NCBI GenBank assembly: GCA_036310185.1
Contig: JAXJSH010000052.1
Location: 1-63,381 of the forward strand
Origin: JALENY01 sp036310185
Lineage (GTDB): Bacteria > Bacillota > Clostridia > Lachnospirales > Lachnospiraceae
DNA: 63,381 nt
Direction of reading: 5' to 3'
The position numbers were made by a program, and so were the translations under genes. The notes beneath the pieces were generated by a model that ran no database searches, had not been told where the DNA came from, and was given only the letters and a program-made list of their open reading frames with translations. Below, piece by piece: positions 7,185-15,893 of this stretch (position 1 is the stretch's first letter; each line of letters starts with the position of its first letter).

Positions 7185-8411
7185 TTATTTATTATTGTTT
7201 TTTACTTCCTGCATTTTCATGGCACGAACTTTCAGCGGCAGACCAAACAGTGTGATAAATCCGCTTGCATCATGGTGGTCATACAGATCACCGGTTGTGA
7301 AAGAAGCAAGAGATTCGCTGTACAGGCTGTACGGAGAAGTAGTACCGGCTTTGATGATGTTTCCTTTGTAAAGTTTGAATTTAACCTCACCGGTTACATA
7401 TTCCTGTGTAGATTCAACAAATGCCTGAACTGCTTCGCGAAGCGGTGTGAACCATTTTCCTTCGTATACGATCTGAGCCATTTTGTTGCCCATATCTTTT
7501 TTCACTTCCATTGTAGCACGGTCTAATACCAGTTCTTCCAGCTGACTGTGTGCTTCCATCAGGATCGTTCCGCCCGGTGTTTCATATACACCACGGGATT
7601 TCATACCTACAACACGGTTTTCTACGATATCTACGATACCAATACCGTGTTTTCCGCCAAGTTCATTTAATTTGGTGATGATTTCGGAAACTTTCATTTC
7701 CTGGCCGTTGATGCTCTTCGGAACACCTTTTTCAAATGTCATGGTCACATATTCTGCTTCATCCGGAGCTTTTTCCGGAGAAACACCAAGTACCAGAAGG
7801 TGATCATAGTTCGGTTCGCATGCCGGGTCTTCCAGTTCCAGACCTTCATGGCTGATGTGCCACAGGTTACGGTCACGGCTGTAGCTGGAATCTACGCCGA
7901 ATGGAAGATCGATGCCATGCTGTTTGCAGTATTCGATTTCGTCTTCACGGGACTGCATGGTCCAGATATCGGTCATACGCCATGGAGCGATGATCTTCAG
8001 ATCCGGAGCCAGTGCTTTGATACCAAGTTCGAAACGAATCTGGTCGTTTCCTTTACCGGTCGCGCCGTGGCAGATTGCGCTGGCGCCTTCTTTTCTTGCG
8101 ATTTCAACAAGTTTTTTTGCGATGACCGGGCGGGCCATGGAAGTACCGAGCAGGTATTTGTTTTCGTAAACAGCACCAGCCTGTACACAAGGAACAATAT
8201 AGTCATCACAGAATTCGTCCGTTACGTCTTCAATATATAATTTGCTGGCACCGGAAAGTTTTGCTCTTTCGTCCAGACCGTCCAGTTCGTTACCCTGTCC
8301 GCAGTTGATGCAGCAGCAGATAACCTCATAATCAAAATTTTCTTTTAACCACGGAATAATCGCTGTGGTGTCAAGTCCGCCTGAATATGCCAGTACAACT
8401 TTTTCTTTCAT
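7185..8411 (-). CDS. argG: Argininosuccinate synthase
   Basis: Cytoplasmic ATP-dependent condensation of citrulline and aspartate, the penultimate step of arginine synthesis. At 408 residues it is the usual length. The N-terminal ATP pyrophosphatase loop AYSGGLDTT is at residues 8-16, with ATGKGNDQIRFE and SSYSRDRNLWHIS further on. It is transcribed divergently from argJBD with shared ARG boxes between them. argH was not found in the window. The start at 8411 is supported by AGGAGG at 8421-8426. Confidence 0.95.
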   Translation of the reverse strand: MKEKVVLAYSGGLDTTAIIPWLKENFDYEVICCCINCGQGNELDGLDERAKLSGASKLYIEDVTDEFCDDYIVPCVQAGAVYENKYLLGTSMARPVIAKKLVEIARKEGASAICHGATGKGNDQIRFELGIKALAPDLKIIAPWRMTDIWTMQSREDEIEYCKQHGIDLPFGVDSSYSRDRNLWHISHEGLELEDPACEPNYDHLLVLGVSPEKAPDEAEYVTMTFEKGVPKSINGQEMKVSEIITKLNELGGKHGIGIVDIVENRVVGMKSRGVYETPGGTILMEAHSQLEELVLDRATMEVKKDMGNKMAQIVYEGKWFTPLREAVQAFVESTQEYVTGEVKFKLYKGNIIKAGTTSPYSLYSESLASFTTGDLYDHHDASGFITLFGLPLKVRAMKMQEVKNNNK

Positions 8412-8487
8412 AGTAGTAAGCCTCCTAAAAAATATATATGTAGATTCTTTAATCGCATGTTTATGTCATTCCCTCATGCCAGAAATA

Positions 8488-8516
8488 ACTATACACCTAT
8501 TTTTATAATTATGCAA
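8488..8516 (-). promoter_or_regulatory. argG promoter
   Basis: Minus strand: TTGCAT (8511-8516), 17-bp spacer, TATAGT (8488-8493). It leaves a leader of about 70 nt before argG. Confidence 0.6.
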
Positions 8517-8565
8517 TAGAAATCTTTGATTACTTTAAATAAATATGAAGAAAAATCCCATAGGT

Positions 8566-8603
8566 TGTGTATATTATGCAATGAAAATGAATAATTATTC
8601 AAA
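8566..8603. promoter_or_regulatory. ARG boxes (ArgR/AhrC operator) between argG and argJ
   Basis: AATGAATAATTATTCAAA (8586-8603) fits the ArgR consensus WNTGAATWWWWATTCANW at every position. A degenerate second box, TGTATATTATGCA (8568-8580), lies about 20 bp away centre to centre, the usual tandem spacing. It sits upstream of both divergent promoters, closest to argJ's -35, so ArgR probably controls at least argJBD. argR itself is not in the window. Confidence 0.75.
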
Positions 8604-8611
8604 AATCGTAC

Positions 8612-8640
8612 TTTACATTTTAATAAGTATGAGTTATCAT
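8612..8640 (+). promoter_or_regulatory. argJBD promoter
   Basis: TTTACA (8612-8617), 17-bp spacer, TATCAT (8635-8640), directly downstream of the ARG box. Confidence 0.5.
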
Positions 8641-8752
8641 TAGGATTGTCAAAAATTTCATGCGGATGGAACACAGCAGCGTTTCAGACGCAAAGAATGT
8701 GAGCAAAAAATCTGCGACAGATTCAAATAAAAAATAAAGTGAGGAAAATGCC

Positions 8753-9976
8753 ATGAAGATAATCGAAGGCGGTGTAACCGCGGCAAAAGGATATAAAGCA
8801 TCAGGTACCAGCGCAGGTATCAAGAAAAACGGTACGATGGATATGGCCATGATCGTCAGTGATGTACCGTGTGTGGCAGCAGGAACTTTTACCACAAACA
8901 TCGTAAAAGCTGCTCCGGTAAAATGGGATCAGGATATTGTATATAATCATCCGTATGCACAGGCTGTTGTATGCAACAGTGGTGTGGCAAATGCATGTAC
9001 CGGAACAGAGGGACTGGAATATTGTAAACAGACTGCAGAAAAAGCAGCGGAAGTTCTTGGAATTGATGCCGGTTCTGTATTGGTAGCATCCACCGGAGTG
9101 ATCGGCAAACAGATTCCGATTGATAAGATCTCAGCAGGTGTGGAAAAACTGGCACCGATAGTGCAGCCTACACTGGAGGGCGGTACTTTGGCGGCAACCG
9201 CGATCATGACCACTGATACAGTCAAAAAGGAAATTGCAGTTTCTGTTGAGATTGGAGGAAAAGAGACAGTCATCGGCGGATGCTGCAAGGGTTCCGGTAT
9301 GATCCATCCGAATATGTGCACGATGCTGGGATTTATAACGACCGATGCAGACATAACAAAAGAGCTTCTGCAGAAAGCGCTGAGTGAATCAATTAAAGAT
9401 ACTTTTAACATGGTGTCCGTAGATGGAGATACATCAACAAATGATACCGTACTTCTTCTTGCAAACGGCATGGCCGGCAATGAAAAAATCACGGAAGAGA
9501 ATGAAGATTACAAAGTATTTTGCGCCGCGCTGAACGAAGTAAATACATATCTGGCAAAAGCGATCGCAGGAGACGGTGAAGGGGCAACCGCACTGTTTGA
9601 AGTGAAGATCGTGGGCGCAGAATCCAAAGAGCAGGCCGTAACACTGGCAAAATCCGTGGTAACTTCCAGCCTGACCAAGGCTGCAGTTTATGGACATGAT
9701 GCCAACTGGGGACGTATCCTGTGTGCAATGGGATATTCCGGTGCACAGTTTGATCCGGAAAAGGTGGATCTGTTTTTTGAAAGTGCGGCAGGAAAAATTC
9801 AGATCATTGAAAACGGTGTGGCCTGTGACTACAGTGAAGAAGAGGCCACAAAGATTCTGTCTGAGTCAGCGGTAACAGCGATGGCAGATATTAAAATGGG
9901 CAATGCAGCAGCAACCGCATGGGGCTGTGATCTGACCCATGAATATGTAAGTATTAACGCAGACTATCGTTCCTGA
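8753..9976 (+). CDS. argJ: Bifunctional ornithine acetyltransferase / N-acetylglutamate synthase
   Basis: Recycles acetyl groups in the arginine pathway by transferring acetyl from N-acetylornithine to glutamate; bifunctional forms also use acetyl-CoA. The protein has 407 residues. ArgJ is made as a precursor that cleaves itself before a Thr inside KGxGMIxPNMATML. Here the motif is GSGMIHPNMCTML, with the nucleophile at Thr190, so the residue before the cleavage site is Cys, not Ala. GAGG at 8741-8744 supports ATG 8753. It is the first gene of argJ-argB-argD; a 254-bp gap holding a structured repeat separates it from argB. Whether it has synthase activity cannot be told from sequence; no argA was seen. 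Confidence 0.93.
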   Translation: MKIIEGGVTAAKGYKASGTSAGIKKNGTMDMAMIVSDVPCVAAGTFTTNIVKAAPVKWDQDIVYNHPYAQAVVCNSGVANACTGTEGLEYCKQTAEKAAEVLGIDAGSVLVASTGVIGKQIPIDKISAGVEKLAPIVQPTLEGGTLAATAIMTTDTVKKEIAVSVEIGGKETVIGGCCKGSGMIHPNMCTMLGFITTDADITKELLQKALSESIKDTFNMVSVDGDTSTNDTVLLLANGMAGNEKITEENEDYKVFCAALNEVNTYLAKAIAGDGEGATALFEVKIVGAESKEQAVTLAKSVVTSSLTKAAVYGHDANWGRILCAMGYSGAQFDPEKVDLFFESAAGKIQIIENGVACDYSEEEATKILSESAVTAMADIKMGNAAATAWGCDLTHEYVSINADYRS

Positions 9977-10007
9977 TGATTTTAGGAAAGCAGCCTCAAT
10001 AGGGCGG

Positions 10008-10110
10008 ATTTCGAATGTTTTTTGGATTACGGGAGCATAAAATGCGGATTAATCCGCAGGTATCAGGGGGCAAAATACCTTTTGCCCCCACATCCTGATA
10101 TATTTGAAAT
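10008..10110 (+). repeat. Dispersed structured repeat, copy A (core 10024-10094)
   Basis: The 71-bp core is about 90% identical to 24863-24935, with six substitutions and two single-base indels. Core elements: GGATTAC-n-GCATAAAATGC-n-TAATCC (hairpin 1, capped by GCAT-AAA-ATGC), then GGGGGCAAAA-TACC-TTTTGCCCCC (hairpin 2, 10-bp perfect stem). Flanks ATTTCGAAT (10008-10016) and ATTTGAAAT (10102-10110) can pair weakly, although they are unrelated in sequence to the flanks of copy B. It lies between argJ and argB. Confidence 0.75.
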
Positions 10111-10230
10111 AAAAAATGATAAAACACGATTAAGAGGAAAAATGCGAATCAGGCATTGGAAGAAAACACCTGAAATGATAAAGGACAGGTCAATCGTGCT
10201 GATACATAATTGAACCAAGGGAGAAGAAAA

Positions 10231-11136
10231 ATGGCAGAAAATATGGAAATGTGGCTGCATAAGGCGGAAGTGTTGATTGAAGCACTTCCTTATATCCGCG
10301 AATTCAACGGAAAGAAAATCGTGGTAAAATACGGCGGAAGTGCCATGACAGACAGTCACCTGAAAAAGAGCGTAATCAAAGATGTTGCATTGTTAAAACT
10401 GGTCGGTTTTAAACCGATCATTGTACACGGCGGCGGCAAGGAAATCAGCAAATGGGTAAAACTTTCCGGCGGAGAACCTCAGTTTGTAAACGGACTGCGT
10501 GTGACGGATGACAAGACCATGGAGATCGCCGAAATGGTTCTTGGAAAAGTAAACAAAGGTCTTGTTCAGTACATGGAGAGTGAAGGCGTTCGTGCTGCCG
10601 GCATCAGCGGAAAAGACGGTGCGACTCTGAAAGTAAAGAAAAAGCTGTCCGGCGGGAAAGATATCGGATACGTGGGCGAAGTGACCAGTGTGGACACCGA
10701 ATTGATTGACACACTGATCGATAAAGATTTTGTACCGGTTATCTGTCCCATCGGTCTTGGCGAGGAAGATTACAAATCCTACAATATCAATGCGGATGAC
10801 GCGGCATGTGCGATTGCATCCGCAGTGAATGCTGAAAAGCTGGTATTTTTATCCGATATCGAAGGTGTATACCGTGATCCGATGGATCCTTCTACACTGA
10901 TCTCTGAATTGACGATTTCTGAAACAGAAGAATTCTTAAAGAGCGGCAACGCAGGCGGCGGTATGCTTCCGAAGCTGCAGAACTGTATCTCAGCGATCCG
11001 GGAAGGGGTATCCAGAGTGCATATTCTGGATGGAAGAATTGAGCATTGTCTGCTTCTGGAATTTTTTACAAACAAAGGCATTGGTACAGCAATCTTAGGT
11101 GATGACGAAAAGAGGTATTATCATGAAAACAACTGA
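10231..11136 (+). CDS. argB: Acetylglutamate kinase
   Basis: Phosphorylates N-acetylglutamate, the second step of the cyclic arginine pathway and usually the feedback-controlled one. The protein has 301 residues. Amino-acid kinase motifs: KIVVKYGGSAM near residue 30, HGGGKEIS near 72, and NINADDAACAIA in the C-terminal half. The open frame begins at 10210, but ATG 10231 is chosen because AAGGGAGAAG (10217-10226) precedes it. The N-terminal helix WLHKAEVLIEALPYI is of the type found in arginine-inhibited hexameric enzymes, so feedback inhibition is plausible. Its stop overlaps the argD start by 14 nt. Confidence 0.94.
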   Translation: MAENMEMWLHKAEVLIEALPYIREFNGKKIVVKYGGSAMTDSHLKKSVIKDVALLKLVGFKPIIVHGGGKEISKWVKLSGGEPQFVNGLRVTDDKTMEIAEMVLGKVNKGLVQYMESEGVRAAGISGKDGATLKVKKKLSGGKDIGYVGEVTSVDTELIDTLIDKDFVPVICPIGLGEEDYKSYNINADDAACAIASAVNAEKLVFLSDIEGVYRDPMDPSTLISELTISETEEFLKSGNAGGGMLPKLQNCISAIREGVSRVHILDGRIEHCLLLEFFTNKGIGTAILGDDEKRYYHENN

Positions 11137-12316
11137 GTATATGGAACAGTCTGAACAGTATGTGCTTCACACGTATAACCGCTTTCCGGTTGTGTTGGAT
11201 CACGGTGACGGCGTATATCTGTATGATACAGACGGAAAAAAATATCTGGATTTTGCAGCGGGAATAGCAGTCTATGCTCTTGGTTACAATTATCCGGGTT
11301 ACAACGAGGCATTGGAAGAACAGATCCATAAACTGATTCATACATCAAATCTGTTTTACAATGTGCCGATGGCAGAGGCATCCAAAAAAGTGGCGGAAGC
11401 CAGCGGCATGGAGAAAGTATTTTTTACCAACAGCGGTGCGGAAGCCATCGAAGGAGCAATCAAAGCGGCACGTAAATATGCGTATAACAAAGATGGAAAG
11501 ACCGATCATGAGATTATTGCCATGAATCACTCGTTCCACGGAAGAAGTGTAGGGGCGCTCTCCGTAACCGGAAATCCCCATTATCAGGAGGCATTTAAAC
11601 CGCTTATGGGCGGTGTAAAATTCGCTGATTTTAATGACCTGGACAGCGTAAAAGCCCAGATCACCGATAAAACCTGCGCGATCATTCTGGAAACCGTTCA
11701 GGGTGAAGGCGGAATTTACCCGGCAGATCCCGAATTTCTGAAAGGGATTCGTGAAATCTGTGATGAAAAAGATATACTGCTGATTCTCGATGAGATACAG
11801 TGCGGTATGGGACGTACCGGAAGCATGTATGCATGGCAGGCATATGGAGTACAGCCGGATATCATGACAACGGCAAAAGCGCTTGGATGCGGTATCCCGG
11901 TTGGTGCATTTCTTCTTAATAAAAAGGCTGCAGAAAGCTCTCTGGTTCCGGGTGACCACGGAACCACCTACGGAGGCAACCCTCTGGCATGTGCGGCAGT
12001 CAGCAAAGTTATGGATCTGTTTGCGGAAAACCAGATTGTTGAACATGTGCAGGCAATTACTCCATATCTGGAGAAAAAGCTGGATGAACTGGCAGAACAG
12101 TATGACTGTTTCACTGCAAGAAGAGGAAAAGGTCTTATGCAGGGGCTGGTAGTAACAGGACGTCCCGTAGGTGAGATCGTAAAAGCTGCGATCAAAGAAG
12201 GTCTGCTGGTAATTTCAGCAGGAAGCGATGTGCTCCGTCTTGTTCCGCCCCTTATTATTGAAGAAAAACACGTGGATGAGATGATTGAGAAGCTGAAAAA
12301 AGCAATTGAAGCCTGA
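11123..12316 (+). CDS. argD: Acetylornithine aminotransferase
   Basis: PLP-dependent class III aminotransferase converting N-acetylglutamate semialdehyde to N-acetylornithine; related enzymes also act in lysine synthesis. The protein has 397 residues. Signatures are NSGAEAIEGAIKAAR, the cofactor Asp in LILDEIQCGMGRTG, and the PLP Lys252 in TTAKALGCGIPVGAF. ATG 11123 was chosen over in-frame upstream codons (11099) because AAGAGG (11110-11115) lies at proper distance and homologues start near MKTTEYMEQ. It is the last gene of argJBD. No clear terminator follows. Confidence 0.94.
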   Translation: MKTTEYMEQSEQYVLHTYNRFPVVLDHGDGVYLYDTDGKKYLDFAAGIAVYALGYNYPGYNEALEEQIHKLIHTSNLFYNVPMAEASKKVAEASGMEKVFFTNSGAEAIEGAIKAARKYAYNKDGKTDHEIIAMNHSFHGRSVGALSVTGNPHYQEAFKPLMGGVKFADFNDLDSVKAQITDKTCAIILETVQGEGGIYPADPEFLKGIREICDEKDILLILDEIQCGMGRTGSMYAWQAYGVQPDIMTTAKALGCGIPVGAFLLNKKAAESSLVPGDHGTTYGGNPLACAAVSKVMDLFAENQIVEHVQAITPYLEKKLDELAEQYDCFTARRGKGLMQGLVVTGRPVGEIVKAAIKEGLLVISAGSDVLRLVPPLIIEEKHVDEMIEKLKKAIEA

Positions 12317-12450
12317 AACATACCTGTAATATAAGCGGACCCGGTCAGGGCGGAAGAAAAACGAAACAGAAGAATAACAGCTGTAATTTTACGGGAATAG
12401 ATTCCTGATTTTCGGTTACAATATCAAAAAAGGAACCGGAGGTTGTGGAT

Positions 12451-12885
12451 ATGATTGGTATTATTATGGCATTGATATCGGGTGCACTGATGAGCATCCA
12501 GGGAGTATTTAATACAGAGGTAACAAAACAGTCCAGCCTGTGGGTATCCACAGGCTGGGTTCAGTTGAGCGCATTTCTTGTCTGCGTTGTGGCCTGGTTC
12601 GTAACCGGGCGGGAGAGCATCGGGGCAATCGCGCAGGTGGAACCCAAGTATCTGCTTCTTGGAGGCGTCATCGGTGCATTTATTACAATTACGGTAATCA
12701 AGAGTATGGGAAGTCTCGGGCCGGCCCAGTCTGCCATGCTGATCGTGGTTTCCCAGCTTGCCGTTGCTTATCTGATCGAACTTTTCGGATTGTTCGGGGT
12801 GGAAAAACAGCCTTTTCTCTGGCGGAAACTGATCGGTATGCTCATCGCCATAGGCGGCATTATTTTATTCCGCTGGGAGTCATAA
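12451..12885 (+). CDS. DMT superfamily membrane protein, YdcZ/DUF606 type
   Basis: The protein has 144 residues and is almost wholly hydrophobic, with four to five helices (about 3-22, 31-52, 65-85, 90-112, 122-140). The sequence ALISGALMSIQGVFNTEV and the ending GGIILFRWES fit the half-size DUF606 branch of the drug/metabolite transporter superfamily, which works as dimers or pairs. The substrate is unknown. GTG 12445 is in frame, but ATG 12451 sits 8 nt after GGAGG (12438-12442) and is preferred. It stands alone between argD and comEA; no partner DUF606 gene is adjacent. Confidence 0.75.
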   Translation: MIGIIMALISGALMSIQGVFNTEVTKQSSLWVSTGWVQLSAFLVCVVAWFVTGRESIGAIAQVEPKYLLLGGVIGAFITITVIKSMGSLGPAQSAMLIVVSQLAVAYLIELFGLFGVEKQPFLWRKLIGMLIAIGGIILFRWES

Positions 12886-12957
12886 AAATGGAAAATTTTT
12901 CGTCATTTTACACGAGGTAATCAGGCCTGAGAAAAAATAATTATGTCAAATTATTTC

Positions 12958-12986
12958 TTGTAAAAATATTAATAATTCGTTACAAT
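12958..12986 (+). promoter_or_regulatory. Promoter upstream of comEA
   Basis: TTGTAA (12958-12963), 17-bp spacer, TACAAT (12981-12986). The spacer is very AT-rich. It probably drives comEA and the following two-component/GerMN/comEC genes. Confidence 0.55.
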
Positions 12987-13043
12987 AATATGTAGCTATG
13001 CACAGGGACCTTGTCATATTTTATTTGGATAAGGAGCATGGCC

Positions 13044-13754
13044 ATGAAAAACAAGAAAATGTGGGCTGCGGCAGCATTAGCGGCGGCAATTGCCTGCTTT
13101 TCCGGCTGTAAGGAGGATCCGGACTGGACATCCGTTATGGAAGGAACCCAGAAAATTGAGGCGGAAGAGCAGTCAGATGTTACAGAAAAAACACAGGAAA
13201 TTGTAACAGAAAATCAGTCAGATGTTACAGAAAATAAAACTGGAACAGACATTGAATTTGACATAGAAACATTGCCTGAAAAAAGAGAGGCAGGGACGAA
13301 CGGGGAGACGGACACGATCACGGTATATGTGTGCGGTGCAGTGGCCGATCCGGGCGTGTATGAACTGCCGGCCGGGTCACGGGTGATCCGTGCCATTGAG
13401 GCGGCAGGCGGACTGCTTCCGGAAGCAGATCTTTTTCTGGTAAATCAGGCAAAAAGGCTGGAAGACGGCGAACAGATCCGGATTCTGACACAGGAAGAAG
13501 CCCAGCAGGCGGATCTGACTGCGGGCGCAGAGAGTGGAACAGGGAATCCGGAGCAGGAGAAAAAGGTGAACATCAATACGGCGGATGCAGGTACGCTGAT
13601 GACTCTGCCGGGGATTGGCGAAGCAAAAGCAGATGCAATCATAGAATACCGGGAGAGCAGCGGGGGCTTTCAGTGTATTGAAGATATCATGAATATAACG
13701 GGAATCAAAGAGGCCGTCTTCTCTAAGATAAAAGATAAGATAACGGTGAGTTGA
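13044..13754 (+). CDS. comEA: ComEA-like DNA-binding competence lipoprotein
   Basis: ComEA binds double-stranded DNA at the cell surface and hands it to the ComEC channel. The protein has 236 residues: a lipoprotein signal (hydrophobic 7-19, lipobox FSGC with Cys22), a low-complexity Glu/Thr linker with two near copies of QSDVTEK/N (about 35-75), an SLBB domain (ITVYVCGAVADPGVYELP, about 90-148) and C-terminal helix-hairpin-helix repeats (VNINTADAGTLMTLPGIG to the end). ATG 13044 lies 7 nt after AAGGAG (13031-13036). Acylated anchoring instead of a plain membrane helix is a variation. comEC follows 3 kb downstream after a two-component system. Confidence 0.88.
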   Translation: MKNKKMWAAAALAAAIACFSGCKEDPDWTSVMEGTQKIEAEEQSDVTEKTQEIVTENQSDVTENKTGTDIEFDIETLPEKREAGTNGETDTITVYVCGAVADPGVYELPAGSRVIRAIEAAGGLLPEADLFLVNQAKRLEDGEQIRILTQEEAQQADLTAGAESGTGNPEQEKKVNINTADAGTLMTLPGIGEAKADAIIEYRESSGGFQCIEDIMNITGIKEAVFSKIKDKITVS

Positions 13755-13772
13755 TTAGGAGAATAGAAGAGT

Positions 13773-14462
13773 ATGAAAAAAAGGGTTTTGGTTGTAGATG
13801 ATGAAAAACTGATCGTAAAGGGAATCCGGTTCAGCCTTGAGCAGGATAATATGGAAGTGACATGTGCTTATGATGGGGAAGAAGCACTGGAACTGGCAAA
13901 GCAGACAGAGTATGATATGATTCTGCTGGATCTTATGCTTCCGAAAATGAATGGTCTGGAAGTATGCCAGCAGATTCGTGAATTTTCCAATGTGCCGATC
14001 ATCATGCTGACGGCAAAAGGCGATGATATGGACAAGATTCTGGGGCTGGAGTACGGCGCCGACGATTATATAACGAAACCTTTTAATATATTGGAAGTAA
14101 AGGCACGCATCAAAGCCATTATGCGACGCGCTGTAAAAGCGGAACCGGCTGCAGAAAAGGCAAAAACCGTTGAGTCCGGCGGCCTTCGCATGGACTGTGA
14201 GAGCCGCAGAGTGTTTATTGACGGACGTGAAGTGAATCTGACGGCAAAAGAGTTTGATGTGCTGGAACTTCTGGTGTTTAATCCAAATAAAGTGTACAGC
14301 AGAGAGAACCTGCTGAATATTGTCTGGGGTTATGAGTACCCGGGAGACGTAAGAACAGTAGATGTACATATCCGAAGACTGCGTGAAAAGATTGAAAAAA
14401 ATCCAAGTGAGCCGAAGTATGTACATACAAAATGGGGTGTAGGCTATTATTTCCAGGGATAA
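13773..14462 (+). CDS. OmpR/PhoB-family response regulator
   Basis: The protein has 229 residues. The receiver domain is at 1-118 with the acidic pocket VDDEK, phospho-acceptor Asp53 in ILLDLMLP, Thr in MLTAKGDD and Lys in ITKPF. The winged-helix DNA-binding domain is at 130-229 (EFDVLELLVFNPNKV, VDVHIRRLREKIE). It begins 18 bp after comEA and is followed after one base by its kinase gene, so they form one operon. The target is unknown; its place between comEA and comEC and beside a GerMN lipoprotein suggests an envelope or developmental response. Confidence 0.93.
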   Translation: MKKRVLVVDDEKLIVKGIRFSLEQDNMEVTCAYDGEEALELAKQTEYDMILLDLMLPKMNGLEVCQQIREFSNVPIIMLTAKGDDMDKILGLEYGADDYITKPFNILEVKARIKAIMRRAVKAEPAAEKAKTVESGGLRMDCESRRVFIDGREVNLTAKEFDVLELLVFNPNKVYSRENLLNIVWGYEYPGDVRTVDVHIRRLREKIEKNPSEPKYVHTKWGVGYYFQG

Positions 14463-14463
14463 A

Positions 14464-15891
14464 ATGAAGAAAAAGTTCCGCTTTACAAAGAGTCTGCGGT
14501 TCCGGATTATGGTGATCCTGATATTGATCGGTATTATACCCAGTATCATTATGACTTTTGGCATAGTGCGCAGTTATGAGGAACGGGCGGTATCTTTAAG
14601 GGCGGTTAATGTAAGGAATCAGTGTGAAATTATCTGTAATCAGCTTGTGCAGGAAGATTATCTGAATCAGCCTACCTCCGAAAGTCTGAACAGCCAGCTG
14701 ACCCAGGTAGCGAATATATACAGCGGAAGAATTCTGATCATGAATTCGGATTCTGTTATTATAAAAGATGTCTACGATCTGGACACAGGACGTATCAGTG
14801 TGTCAAAAGAAGTGATAAGCTGTTTTAAAGGGACATCTGTAACCCAGTATGATGACAACAATCGGTATATCGAAATGACGATTCCCATTCGGGATGAAGC
14901 GAAGGAAAATATTATAGGTGTCATGCTGGTCAGCGTATCCACAAATGAGATTGCTGCAAGTGTGTCAGCGCTGGAACAAAAAGCTGTGCTTCTACTGATG
15001 ATCATAGCGGTCATGGTTCTGGCATTCAGTTATCTGCTGTCTGATGTTCTGGTAAGGCCATTTGCCCGGGTGACGAGAGCCATCGAAGACCTGACGGACG
15101 GCTTTCTGGACGGTAATATTTCAGTAACGGATTATACGGAAACGGAGCTTATTACGGATGCGTTTAACAAGATGCTGACCCGTGTCAAGACACTGGATGA
15201 TTCCAGACAGGAATTCGTATCAAATGTGTCCCATGAGCTGAAGACACCGCTTACTTCCATGAAAGTGCTTGCGGATTCTCTGGTGGGACAGGAAAATGTT
15301 CCCATCGAGCTTTATCAGGAATTCATGCAGGATATTACGGATGAGATCGACCGGGAAAACAAGATCATTACCGACCTTCTGGAACTTGTAAAAATGGATA
15401 AAAAGTCGGTTGAAATGAATGTGCATCCGGTGAACATCAATGAATGGCTGGAATCCGTATTAAAACGGTTAAAGCCGATTGCCGGAAAAAGAAACATTGA
15501 ATTGATCCTGGACAGTTTTCGTCCTGTACAGGCAGAAATCGATGAGGTGAAACTGACGCTTGCCATTTCCAACCTGATTGAAAATGGCATCAAATATAAT
15601 GTGGAAGACGGCTGGGTGCGTGTGTCTCTGGATGCGGACCACAAATATTTTTATATTACCATCGCGGACAGCGGTATCGGCATTCCGGAAGAATCCATTG
15701 ATCAAATATTTGAGCGATTTTATCGTGTGGACAAATCTCATTCAACCGAGATTGAAGGAAACGGATTGGGACTTGCGATTACGAAAAATGCCATTGTTAT
15801 GCACCGGGGTGCAATAAAAGTGCGCAGTAAGCAGGGTGAGGGCACCGCATTTTCCGTGCGGATTCCGCTGACCCACAGGCAGGAGGCGTGA
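14464..15891 (+). CDS. Membrane sensor histidine kinase
   Basis: The protein has 475 residues: first membrane helix about 15-35, an extracytoplasmic sensing region about 36-175 (PAS/Cache-like size), second helix about 178-198, HAMP about 200-250, dimerisation/phospho-acceptor domain with His257 in SNVSHELKTPLTSM, then a HATPase domain with N box NLIENGIKYN, G1 DSGIGIP and G2 GNGLGLAI. The domain plan matches WalK/ResE-like kinases. It is cognate to the regulator just upstream. The GerMN lipoprotein start lies 2 nt after its stop, so a functional link with that surface protein is likely. Confidence 0.92.
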   Translation: MKKKFRFTKSLRFRIMVILILIGIIPSIIMTFGIVRSYEERAVSLRAVNVRNQCEIICNQLVQEDYLNQPTSESLNSQLTQVANIYSGRILIMNSDSVIIKDVYDLDTGRISVSKEVISCFKGTSVTQYDDNNRYIEMTIPIRDEAKENIIGVMLVSVSTNEIAASVSALEQKAVLLLMIIAVMVLAFSYLLSDVLVRPFARVTRAIEDLTDGFLDGNISVTDYTETELITDAFNKMLTRVKTLDDSRQEFVSNVSHELKTPLTSMKVLADSLVGQENVPIELYQEFMQDITDEIDRENKIITDLLELVKMDKKSVEMNVHPVNINEWLESVLKRLKPIAGKRNIELILDSFRPVQAEIDEVKLTLAISNLIENGIKYNVEDGWVRVSLDADHKYFYITIADSGIGIPEESIDQIFERFYRVDKSHSTEIEGNGLGLAITKNAIVMHRGAIKVRSKQGEGTAFSVRIPLTHRQEA

Positions 15892-15893
15892 AG

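Noticed and set aside
10022..10213. 63-codon plus-strand frame across the structured repeat
   Set aside because: Covers the repeat hairpins, which explain the sequence; no ribosome site.
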